Assembly: GCA_015179025.1 (NCBI GenBank)
Contig: WHUX01000111.1
Coordinates: 62,001-126,000, forward strand
Direction of reading: 5' to 3'
From: Terfezia claveryi
Lineage: Eukaryota; Ascomycota; Pezizomycetes; Pezizales; Pezizaceae
Length of the DNA: 64,000 nt
In this document: in pieces, positions 23,760 through 33,505 of the stretch
How positions within the stretch are numbered: position 1 is the first letter of the stretch
How the letters are laid out: every line of letters starts with the position of its first letter
Notes under the pieces: generated by a model
The model's input: only the letters and a program-made list of their open reading frames with translations
Told to the model about the DNA's origin: nothing
The model's database searches: none
Program-made: the position numbers and the translations under genes

Positions 23760-25215
23760 ATGGTCGCCGATACACAGGCTCTGTTCAATATGACGCTACG
23801 TCCGAAGTCGGAGTTCAAGTACCGCAATCTCCTAGATTGTATAAAATATCTATTGCGGCAGTGTGTATATGTGACCCACATGCTCTGGGAACCGGTAAAG
23901 TCATTCAATTACTCCGTACACTGGTCCCTTTCCTTCTGGTGTCGGATCAAACGCATCTCACCAACTTCTCAGGGTTCAAGAAATTGTGGCCCTCTATATA
24001 TGAGTATTGGCAATATTAAGTCCACGGTACGCAACAAACCTACAATGAATGCTTGGATACTCATCGCCCTCTTACCTATCCCCCCAAAACACCCTGATAA
24101 CCCCAATCACCCATCGAAGCCCAAGAATTGGACGCCATTCAGGTCATACATGAGATCCTGAGTTCTATACTCAGTCTCCTATCCGATGCAAGAAGTCAGC
24201 AACGTATCGAGATGGTTTGTTGTGATGAAAAAATACGCAAATGCGTCAATATCGTCAAACCGATGCCCTATCTGTATTGCTCCCCCAATGAAGTTGCATA
24301 TGCGACCACACCCCCAGTAAGCTGCCGTCATATCACAATTCTGACGTGCAAGACCCTAATTTGGCATATCCCCATTGCGAACCCTATACAATAGGTCGAG
24401 CCGATATCCTCCACACACTTCTCCTTGGGATCTTGATCCATCTTATGAAATGGGTCCTAGACTACGTTTGACGTTGGACATATTACCGTATTCGATCACA
24501 TCTCCCAAATTTACTCCGCATACTTCTAGTGCTTCACTCGGTCATATATCCAATGCCCCTACTATTCCAGCCCGACACAAACCATCCTGCCACAAGGCAA
24601 TTTTGTGTGTTCTGTATATAATCGACTTATATTCTCATTGTACAATACCAGGCCCGTACCTCTTGATCATCCAATCAATGAAGGATTACCTTGAGGACTT
24701 CCATAAATACAAAGAAGTATTTCTTAGGTTAGGTTTCGAGCAACAAAGTCCCTGAAGACTATGGCAAAGCAGGCATCCAAAGACCTTTGTAAGGAACACT
24801 GAAGACTACTGGCATCTGATAACCTACGTCCTCAAATCTTCACCAAACGCCGAAAGCTGCAAGAGGAGTCCCAAAAGAAACCGACGAATTGGTACACAAT
24901 TTCCTCACCACTGGGGCAACTACAATTTTCCCAAATTGCATCTAATTTCACATTTTGCTGACCAAATTCCCAAATATGGATCTCTATCCCAATATTCAAC
25001 AGAGATCTGTAAGACCTCCCATAAGACTCTGAAAGGCGTATACCATCGGAGTAATCACATCAATGCCTATGCCCCCAACTCATTCAGACTTACACATGAG
25101 CACACAACTTTGCCATGTGGGAAAGAAACATCAAATAATGGATTAGTGATCTTCCACACATATCCAACGAAACGTCATTCACCCCACGGAACGGAGTTTA
25201 CATCTGCCTAGATGC
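23760..25215 (+). pseudogene. Broken Plavaka-type DNA transposase
   Basis: Several frames together spell a recognisable Plavaka-family transposase (CACTA/EnSpm-like superfamily). One frame gives LVPFLLVSDQTHLTNFSGFKKLWP, then a one-base shift continues GPLYMSIGNIKSTVRNKPTMNAWILIALLP near 23930-24075. Further on are EILSSILSLLSDA...IEMVCCDEKIRKCVNI (about 24150-24260), SMKDYLEDFHKYKEVFLRLGF (about 24678-24740) and the C-terminal HFADQIPKYGSLSQYSTEICKTSHKTLKGVYHRSN (about 24950-25060). Order and spacing match the family, but at least three frame changes and stops make it non-functional. No terminal repeats or target-site duplication were found. The family name rests on remembered motifs. Confidence 0.72.
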
Positions 25216-26935
25216 TGCTTTGACAGCGTTTTCCGTCAAAGCTGGAGACGAATTGATCAAGAAGTGCGGTATCGACCCGGACGATGCGGTAAAGTGTGAG
25301 GACATATGGAATGAACTTAAGCAAGCAGCGATGAAGTGGTTGGACAATCGCGAATGAGGAAGCTTCTGAGAGAAGAAGCGGAGGAGCAAGAGGTGGTCTG
25401 AAAATGACTGCACTTTGGTTTGCCAATCCTACCCGCTGGTTTTTAGTTGGAACTGGATCTCCAAAATCTGGGGTACCCGATCCTATTGCAACAAGGATTA
25501 TTTTCCTAAATACAGACGAATTTGATTCACAAAATATTGGCAACTGCTGGAAGTATTCAATGCGTGGGAAACCAATTGGTTTATGAACTACAGTGGAGGT
25601 GGCTCCTTGCAATTCAACGACGGCAAAGTTATAGGGCACGAGTCAATCATCTTTTCTGGTACATCACTAGCTGAGAGTTCAGTCCCACAAATAGAAACCG
25701 AAACCGAGATTGCACACCCTTTTAATATGCATGACTCCGCGGAAGCGTCCCCCGACAGCGGTATATCTTCCGGCAGGGGTGGTCCAATGCATAACCCAGG
25801 AGTGGCCAGCATGGCTCCAAACCAGCAGCCTCTTGAAGCTGGTAATTCGATTATGTCGCGTGCCGAGCTTAGATGGAATGGCAACCGCGTTCCTGGGTTG
25901 CAAACACAGGCACTGAAAACAGGATACATACGGAGAACTCACCAACATCCCCACAATATGCTGTAACACCCGGCAGAGCTACTCAAGGTACTCTAGCCAA
26001 TAACCAAAACATCATAATACCCCAATACGTCACAATATCCGGCCTAGCACCCAATCTAGAGCCATTCCATCGGCTTCATCACAGAGAGCAACGCCGCGTA
26101 ATTCAATAAGCAGGCGAATCTCTGGATCTCGAGGCCAAAAACTTCGTACTGGGCCCTATTATATTCAGTACCGCCGACACCCACATCCAGAGGGATGGTT
26201 CTGCGTTAATCCACGAAGAAAATCAGACAAACGACTTGTAAGTAACCTGATACCTGATATAATGATACATTGACAAATGCAGGTATTCATGGGAAGATAC
26301 TATTCGATATGTATAATACCTTTTGCAAACAAAAAGGATATGCAATTGGAGGAGAATCAGTTGGGGAATGGGCATACCATTATGTAGAGCTGACGGTATA
26401 TGATAAGTTAGGAGCAGATTGTTGAGGAAGAAGATATACCGGTTGTGAAGGTGCTGAAGAATGAAAGTGGATTAAGGAAGGAAAAGAGAAGAAGAGAGTC
26501 TAGATCCCAGAGCTGACCACAACCAAATCGCAAGGATGGCTAAGTATAACAGATATATAAAATTGAGTAACATTGCAGACGCTCTACAAACTCCCAGACC
26601 TCCGAACCCCTACAACTAACCTATCTTGCACGCAACCCTTACCGCCAATCATTTGACTCCGAATCCAACATAGTGTGTCTCCTGGATGCCCCCCTTGAGG
26701 CATTTAATACTCTCTAGCTGTGGTTTTGACGTTCAATGACGATGGACACATTATACACTATGTACGTTGCACCGGAGATGCGTGCGCCGCGAGCGCAAAA
26801 GACCAAAGCGAACGCCACGAGCGCGCGAATGAACAAGACGCCCCCCTTGCACTGGCAAGTCAGGTTGGAGAGCTGGGAAATCAGGTTGCGGAACACGTCC
26901 CAATCTTATCTATGCCTTAACGTGAGCACGTGAAT
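25216..26935. other. Unassigned repeat-like sequence
   Basis: Short open frames follow the Plavaka remnant, for example one reading AFSVKAGDELIKKCGIDPDD from about 25220 to its stop near 25357. Another at 25583-25966 is rich in Ser/Pro/Gly. None joins into a protein I can name. It may be more of the same element, a second decayed element, or a captured fragment. Confidence 0.4.
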
Positions 26936-26939
26936 CAGA

Positions 26940-27545
26940 GTGTTGGTGAAGATGGTCGGTCTGGATGCCCTTTAGCAGGGGGGAGTATCGCCGAAAATGT
27001 TTATTATCGAATCCTATGACAGGGTTATGGTGCAGAAGATGATACCTGGGCAATACTAGAAGAACTTGTCTGCGAGGAGTAGCTCCGGGAATCTCATAAG
27101 AAATACCCCGATCTAAGGACTGGAAACAACAGCTCCTTGGACAGCCATCCAATACGACTAAATACCCTCAGATTCATACTTAAATTCTCCACTATCGAGA
27201 GGGGAAACAGGTTAACACCTGAGCAGATTAGCAAGCTGAAAATTGGCTGGACAATCTCCCCCGAGGAAAGGGATATACTTGTCGAAGTTCTCTTTAATAG
27301 AGGCGGGTGTAGCATTCGACTTCACTGAAAAAAGGGTCTTTAAAACAGAGGTTGAGCTGCCACACATTATTCCCACTATTGAGCATATACCCTAGCAAGC
27401 CGCGAACCTCAGAGTTCCCTAAAGCGCTAGAATGGGAAGTGATTTATATCATTAAGAAAAAGTTAGAATGTGGTGCGCTGGAAAGGTGTTGCCTCTATCA
27501 TTGTCTTTTCCGAAAGGTTTTCGATGAACTGAGGTCTTAACGGTA
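26940..27545 (+). pseudogene. Degenerate gypsy-type retrotransposon pol fragment
   Basis: The frame at about 27130-27300 reads LTPEQISKLKIGWTISPEERDILVEVLF. After a frame change it continues VAFDFTEKRVFKTEVELPHIIPTIEHIP, then a stop where the family has Trp, then QAANLRVP. A second shift gives VIYIIKKKLECGALERC. This is the segment just before and into the reverse transcriptase of fungal gypsy elements. The stop at the expected Trp (TGG to TAG) is a C-to-T change on the opposite strand. Frameshifts and stops show it is dead. No LTRs, integrase or RNase H were recognised nearby. Confidence 0.65.
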
Positions 27546-28789
27546 ACAATTGCATAAGACACACCGACTTTAGGACATGGCCTTTTAATGTGTAATCAGT
27601 CCAAGGACAAGACTAAAAGCATGACTGGGTGTTTGTCCGATGCCGAAAGGCCTCACCTGGAAAAGCCATTGGTGGGGGTTCCCGCCCAACTGAATACATT
27701 GTTCAAATTCTGATACGTGGCAGCCAACAATACTTGTGTACCAGCTGGCTCATGTTTCGCTTATGACCATAGCCAGATCCCCGACGCCAGATGGTCCTGA
27801 GGGGATGGTGCGTGTCGGATTACCATGGCAGAATCATGTAAAAAGGATTGCGAATATAGAAGGCACGGCCGAGCAACCCAGAAGAGCTTTATCTTGTAAA
27901 ATAACCGCATTGATATATATACGTGGAATAATATTCATAATGGGAACTAGAATGGAGATATCTTAGGTTAGACCCCAAGAATAAAGATAAATTACAAGTA
28001 GAAGGCCCTGAACATGCATGTCTGGAATGAGTTACTTAACGTCCAGGACAGACCCGATCTTCAGATATTAAACCTACACCGAGTTTATACGGGAATCGAA
28101 AGTTTGAGCGGGCATCCGGACGTTATATTTTTTCTTGCTGATGAAAGTCATCGGCACAATCCCCACCCGGGCTGATGGTTTAAGGTGGTGAAGGCATTTA
28201 TAGTATACTCTCACTAAACTAGTAACTTTTCCTCCCGAGTGCGACATATTGGAAGTTTTTACGTTTCACGAAAAATTTTCTCAATATATATTCAAAGATT
28301 TGTTTCCTTTTTTTGATTTTTTTGATTTTTTTTTTAAATTTTCCTGTATCCTTTGCTCTGTTTTGTTCGGCTCATGGTGTCTAGGAATATTTTTACGTGT
28401 ACAAAAGCTCCAGCACAGTTCTACTTTTTCACATTGTACTGGCAGTATGAGTCTGTGAGTACCAGTAAATATGATCCAATTACCCTGGACTTGTCATGAC
28501 GCAACTAAAAACACCTGAACTGAATCGACAATCTATGCCATTATTCTCAACAAAAGTTGCATGTTGTTTGCCCCCAGGAATCTATAATCATATACCAAAA
28601 ACCATGCTATGTCCATCTATACCACGGACCTCACCTTCATCAATCACTTCCCCCCCTTCTACTTCCCTAGCAACTTCTCACCCCCCCCCCCCTTTCCCAT
28701 CCCAAACTTCTTCACCGCCTTCACCAAATTATAATTCACCCCTACTCCCACCCTACTATCCCCCATATACTCTTTATACCCAATCACAA
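27546..28789. other. No supported gene
   Basis: AT-rich sequence with T-runs near 28305-28340 and a C-run at 28680-28692. The downstream part of the gypsy element may extend into this stretch, but nothing is recognisable. Confidence 0.5.
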
Positions 28790-28799
28790 ACTCTCTAAT

Positions 28800-29575
28800 T
28801 CACCTTTCCCCCATCATCAACTCCCTACTAGCCCTCTTCCCCACTAAATCCAAAAAAATCACTCAACTTACACCTCGTTTCCATTTCGATATTCACAACA
28901 CCGTAGTATCCACATACGCCTCAATGAGAGGGATAAGCTCGATAAACCCCGAAGTAGGGGGTTATTTTAGGGTTTGGGAGGGACACCGTTGATGATTTCG
29001 TTGATGGTAAAGAGGTGTATTCGTCTTCGACGGGAGGGGGGTGGGGGGATGGGGGTTGCGCTAGGGTCGGTGGAGGTGGAAAAGTGTACATACTGATGGA
29101 GTGGAAGGAAGATATCCTTTCTGAACCAGAGTTTCTTGGTGCAGATTGCGTAGCGGGCATGCGCAGTGTACATGTTTTCATCAACCTAATATCTATGAAT
29201 CCGCAAATTGTAAGAACGAGGAAACTGAGATAGGGATACCTTATCAATCGGTATATAAAAGTTCAATCCATGACAAAAGTCGCCCTCGTCAGCAATACAA
29301 TAAAAATCACATACACCACATTCTCGAAATCCATCAACTGAATCTCCATGCTTTCGGAACTCTACCCTCCAGCCAATGCTGTCGCCTGGTGGAGGGGGCT
29401 TGGGCTGCATGTGCTACCCAGTTTGTCGATTGGGTGTTTTGGAAATGGTCATTCAGACCGCCAGGAGAAAACTTGAGAGTTTCCGAAGAACTGTTGTCAA
29501 GAAGCTCTTTTTTGATGTCCTCATGGATCACTAAATTAGGGTCGTTGTACTCAGGGTATAAGTCATGGTAATAGA
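28800..29575 (-). pseudogene. gsh1: Glutamate-cysteine ligase C-terminal fragment (GSH1 pseudogene)
   Basis: Minus-strand pieces line up with the C-terminal third of fungal gamma-glutamylcysteine synthetase: EYNDPNLVIHEDIKKELL, then LNDHFQNTQSTNW, PPPPGDSIGWRVEFR, MEIQLMDFENVVYVIF, LNFYIPIDKV, VDENMYTAHARYAI, LWFRKDIF and INEIING. The exon junction is kept: a GTATCC...ATTAG intron at 29239-29186 separates IDK from VDEN, so this came by DNA duplication, not retroposition. Reading frames shift after STNW, after WRVEFR and before LNFYIP, and an in-frame TGA lies near 29260. A stretch between EDIKKELL and the HFQNTQ block appears replaced. The N-terminal two thirds, with most of the catalytic site, is absent. 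A functional copy presumably lies elsewhere. Confidence 0.8.
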
Positions 29576-30935
29576 GGCTTCATGTTCACCGAGATGTTTC
29601 TTTGCAAGGGGCTGCCTATAGGTTGCTTAAACTCATGCCCGAGCTTTATCAATGACCCAAGCTGTGGAACTCACATTGGTTTTATATTGCTCTCCACGGT
29701 CAATAAGCTTCTCCAGTTTCCGCCATAAGTGCCCCGGAAGTCGACTCCAGCATGAATCTACCAAATTCAGGATGAAACTTCGGTGGGCCTCAGACTAGGT
29801 AGCTGTACCTCGCTGACCATATTAGCTTGATATATTTGTCGCAAAACTTGTTCTGGGACCTACTGATTCGGACCTCTGCCTTCCCTCTTTGTAGTGGTCG
29901 CTTTCTACTTCCTGTCTCAAGGTGTTTTTGTTTTGTCGTCATAAGATATCTAACCCCATCACCCTACTATAAGCAAGAATCCGGATATATATATAGTAAT
30001 CATATCTTTTCCAAGTCAGTTATGGACTATGAGGCACATGTACAAATAGGCAGTGTACCTGAATTCCCAGCTTCCGTACTTGCCCCTTTGCCTCTTCCCA
30101 GTCCATGGGAATTCCTAAGGCTCTGCACCCATTAGACCCAATCAGCATTCTTCCACATTCTCTCCCAATGAAATAACCCCGCAGCTCTACATATTATTGC
30201 CCTCCCTCTAGCGAGGATTCACAATAGAATCATCCTGCGAATTGAAAATGCAAGCCTACATATTAGGCCTGCTGCTCCACACTCCTTGTAAATGCTGCCA
30301 GATGATAATCTATTGATGAATATCCCTATACAATGACGTTTTCAGACGAAAGTCACCGATCTATCGATTCTTTACCCGGCTCAAGAACAAGATAGCCGGC
30401 TGGCGAGCGAAATTAAGATGTGCAATAAGGTTGTCGTTAGTAGTAATTAGAACTTTGTAATCAAGTCTAGCCTAAGTAAGCAGGCCCAAAAAAAATTACA
30501 TACAAATCGAGCTTACCGGTACTACCTACCCCGCACAGTTTACCCCGCGGGAAATTTTTTTCCGGTCTGATACAGTAAACGTTAATGTTAGCGTTGATGC
30601 AACAAATCTGAGCACTGCAGATCCAGCCGTGTCTTAGTCTTGTTACCGCAGCTGCATCTGCTCTACCGGTATCTACATACATACGTACAATCCATCACCC
30701 CTAGAATACGTCGAATAGTTGCAGCTCATTGCATAGAGGCATCCGAATTTGCCAAATTGTGCTTCTAGAAGTACAGTTCCATGGAACCCCAGACAGTGCA
30801 GCTGGCGATGACAAATGTTCTGCCTCCCCCCTGTTGTGGATAGACCTTCCCTGAGAAAACTTCACCCCCGGACTAACCTACATAGATATATGTGCTTTCG
30901 CTCACACGTGCATGCTCCGCTCCCAAACGTCGGCA
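29576..30935. other. No supported gene
   Basis: Short random-looking open frames only. No extension of the GSH1 fragment was found upstream. Confidence 0.5.
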
Positions 30936-30937
30936 TA

Positions 30938-30959
30938 CAGTCTAACCTTGCTATACCGG
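30938..30959 (+). repeat. Left terminal inverted repeat of the pogo-like element
   Basis: 22 bp, identical to the reverse complement of 33482-33503. Bases 30944-30961 also pair with 30983-31000 (18 bp perfect, 21-nt loop), so the end alone forms a hairpin. Confidence 0.92.
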
Positions 30960-31110
30960 ACGACCAAAATCCAGCAATTTCTGTCCGGTATAGCAAGGTT
31001 CCGGTATGAAATAATACAAGGGTACGTGGGACAAGACAAAAGTTACCAAAGAAGGAAAATTCTTCAACTTCCGTATGTTTGAACATCAAGCTCAAGATTC
31101 ATCAGTCAAC

Positions 31111-31450
31111 ATGTTGCGTGCCGGAAAACAAAAGCGTCGAGCGCTCACCATATTAGAGAAGCACCAGATCTGTAAAAAGCGACAAGATCCTAAGCATGCG
31201 AAGGAGAAATTGAGTGAATTTGGAAATCATTTCTTAGACTCTGAGGTATGAAGAATGGTAAATCTATGTTGGTAGAGATCCTAATATAATCAAGGTCGAG
31301 CTGTACCAACATCTACATTGTCGGACATCTTACGTGATACATAGTAAGAAATGGCTTGAGGTTGATGTTACAGCAGTCGATTCATGGAAGTAAAAGGAGC
31401 GAACATCTCAATACCCGGTTCTGGAGCAGTGTCTACTTAAGGATTCCGTT
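31111..31450 (+). pseudogene. Truncated N-terminus of a second pogo-type transposase
   Basis: From ATG 31111 the frame reads KQKRRALTILEKHQICKKRQ, a CENP-B/pogo N-terminal helix-turn-helix signature. After a GTATG-type donor it resumes as VPTSTLSDILRD, then in a shifted frame SKKWLEVDVTAVDSWK, stop, ERTSQYPVLEQCLL. That is the normal order of the DNA-binding half. The sequence then jumps directly to terminal-repeat copies (31443, 31508, 31591) with no catalytic domain. This is a deletion derivative whose N-terminus differs from that of the neighbouring intact transposase. Confidence 0.65.
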
Positions 31451-31623
31451 ATAGCAAGGGCAAAATATATGTAGATAGTAGTAACTTCTCTGTATTCGCT
31501 GTCCAGTCCGGTATAAGCAAAAATCCGTTATAGCAAGGGTGATTTAGGTGAAAAGTAACTAGTTTGGTGGCGGGGCTTAGGGGTATTCCGGTATAGCAAG
31601 GTTTCCGGTACAACGAGGTCCGG

Positions 31624-31670
31624 TACCGGGAAAACTGGTGAATAAGAGACCATGTCGGTTTTTGAGACAT
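31624..31670 (+). repeat. Inner 47-bp inverted repeat, left copy
   Basis: Perfect reverse complement of 33441-33487. It starts TACCGGGAAAACTGGTGAAT. A related, partly matching sequence occurs at about 42903-42932. Confidence 0.9.
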
Positions 31671-31813
31671 CTGCAAGCCACCATGCAACTGGGCGAGATC
31701 TCAACATGACAAGTTGGCAACACGGTCAACACAGTAGTTAGGAGGAAAAGGAAAAATGTAAGTACGTATTATCGACATTATCGGATTAAAGTTCAATATT
31801 CCAATACCCAATA

Positions 31814-33393
31814 ATGTCTACAATTCTAAGCTCAGCTACTAAGTCCACCCGACCAGGGCCTAAGGGCAAATCTACTGCTCTACAACCTAGGAGTGTCAAT
31901 TCTCTGAACCGGAGGTTACGGAGTAGCAGAAGAAAGTCATATACAAGAGAGTTTAAACTCAAGGCATTAAGCATGCTCCAAAAGTCCCGTATAGATCCGA
32001 AAACAGGAGCAAAGATACCGGCAAGCATAGGATGTAGGTGCCAAATGGACTCAGTTAATATAGGCATTGGCTGATATAATTGGAAGGGGTCTCTCGAGAG
32101 CTTAATATTACAAAGCCAATGCTACTGCGCTGGAAGGAGCAGGAAGCTAAAATAGTAGTAGCACGGAAAGGTTCAAGGCAGGTAGAAAGGCCGCCTAAAG
32201 GTGTTTGGCATGAGATGGAGGCAGTGCTACATACTCGCTTTATAGCTATTCGGAAGCAAGGAAAGCCTGTAGGACAGTGTTGGTTTATACGAGAAGGAAA
32301 GAAGATATTTGAAGAGCGAGAGGAAGTTAGAGTGGATGCTGCAAATAAGAAGCGTTATCCATGTACATTCTCTAATGGGTGGTTTGAAGGGTTTTGTGAG
32401 CGATGGAGCATTTCATGGCGGGTAAAAACCAAAGTTGGACAAGATGCTCCGGATGATAAGGCAAAGGCAATACAAACCTTTCTACAAGAAATACGACGAA
32501 AATCTCAACCACCAGCAAGATCTCAACAACACAATCGATTCCCATCTCAATATATCTATAACATGGACCAGACACCATTACCTTTTGAGTTCCTACAAAA
32601 TCGTACATTTGATACTAAAGGCACAACTATTGTCTTCATTCACACTGAGCATACCTCTTGGACAAAACGACAAGCAACTCTCATGATCACTGCCTGTACT
32701 GATGGAGAACTCCGATGTAAGCCAATCTTGATATTCCATGGCAGTTCTACTGTTGAGCAGCAGCCTCGGAAAGAAGAACGAAAGAAATACCATCCTGGTG
32801 TTACGGTCTTCTTCAATTCTACAGCATATAGTAATGAAGAGATTACTATGAAATGGATTCAGCATGATATTTGTGGAACTACCTCTTCTACATTAGAGCT
32901 ACCGCAACCTGAACGCTTAGTAGTATTGGATGTTTTTAGTGGTCAAAAAACTAAGAAGGTCCTGAATGCTATGAAAGAGCGACATATCATTCCAGTATAT
33001 ATTCCAGATGGCTGTACAGGATATGTTCAGCCTATGGATACAATTCTTAACAAGCTAGTTAAGGATAAAATTGCGGATATTTTAGAGGAAAAGTTGGAAG
33101 CAGTTGGGGAAACAGATGAGAGTGTTGGTTGTCGACGCATTCTCATAACTGAAGCAGTTGGACAAGCATGGCTTTGGTTACATACAGAGAAAAAAGAGAG
33201 TATCATTAAGTCTTTTAAACAGGCAGGTATTTCTTTATCTCCTGATGGGACTGAAGATACAAAGCTTTATGTGCGTGGCCTCCCAGATATTACGGTAGGG
33301 CCATGGCAGATAGATGATGCGTTGGGGTCTGATGAAGAGGTTGAGTATATAGTGGAGGCTACAGACGGTGTTCATGTAGAGCCCCCTGTCTAA
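31814..33393 (+). CDS. Pogo/Tigger-like DDE transposase
   Basis: Exon 1 is 31814-32033. A 53-nt intron (32034-32086, GTAGGT donor, AAG acceptor) restores frame to exon 2, 32087-33393, giving 508 aa with no stop. Without splicing the frame is broken at 32074. The basic N-terminus leads into a helix-turn-helix (FKLKALSMLQKS... IGWVSRELNITKPMLLRWKEQE), then a second DNA-binding segment ending FCERWSISWRVKTKVGQ. The catalytic core shows the family's three acidic positions: YNMDQTPLPFEF, LVVLDVFSGQKTKK and YIPDGCTGYVQPMDTILNK. It should cut and paste the element carrying it, at TA sites. The junction was inferred from phase and motif, so a simple frameshift mutation remains the alternative. Either way this is the least decayed transposase in the window. 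Confidence 0.82.
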
Positions 33394-33440
33394 GCAACAG
33401 ATTCAGGTAGAATTAGTATTAGTGCGCTTTGTAATTAGAA

Positions 33441-33487
33441 ATGTCTCAAAAACCGACATGGTCTCTTATTCACCAGTTTTCCCGGTA
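33441..33487 (-). repeat. Inner 47-bp inverted repeat, right copy
   Basis: Reverse complement of 31624-31670. It overlaps the first 6 bp of the right 22-bp terminal repeat. Confidence 0.9.
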
Positions 33488-33503
33488 TAGCAAGGTTAGA
33501 CTG
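33482..33503 (-). repeat. Right terminal inverted repeat of the pogo-like element
   Basis: Reverse complement of 30938-30959 without mismatch; followed by the TA target duplication. Confidence 0.92.
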
Positions 33504-33505
33504 TA

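Larger units (their letters stand above)
30938..33503 (+). mobile_element. Composite pogo/Tigger-like DNA transposon with TA target duplication
   Basis: Perfect 22-bp terminal inverted repeats start CAGTCTAACCTTGCTATACC at 30938 and end at 33503, flanked by TA at 30936-30937 and 33504-33505, as expected for Tc1/mariner/pogo. Inside is a second, 47-bp perfect inverted repeat pair (31624-31670 and 33441-33487), so the transposase unit proper runs from about 31624 to 33503 and lacks the outer part of its left end. The left 0.69 kb belongs to a related but different, internally deleted element. Copies of the core CCGGTATAGCAAGG are scattered near both ends. See the separate entries for the transposase and the deleted partner. 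Confidence 0.85.
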
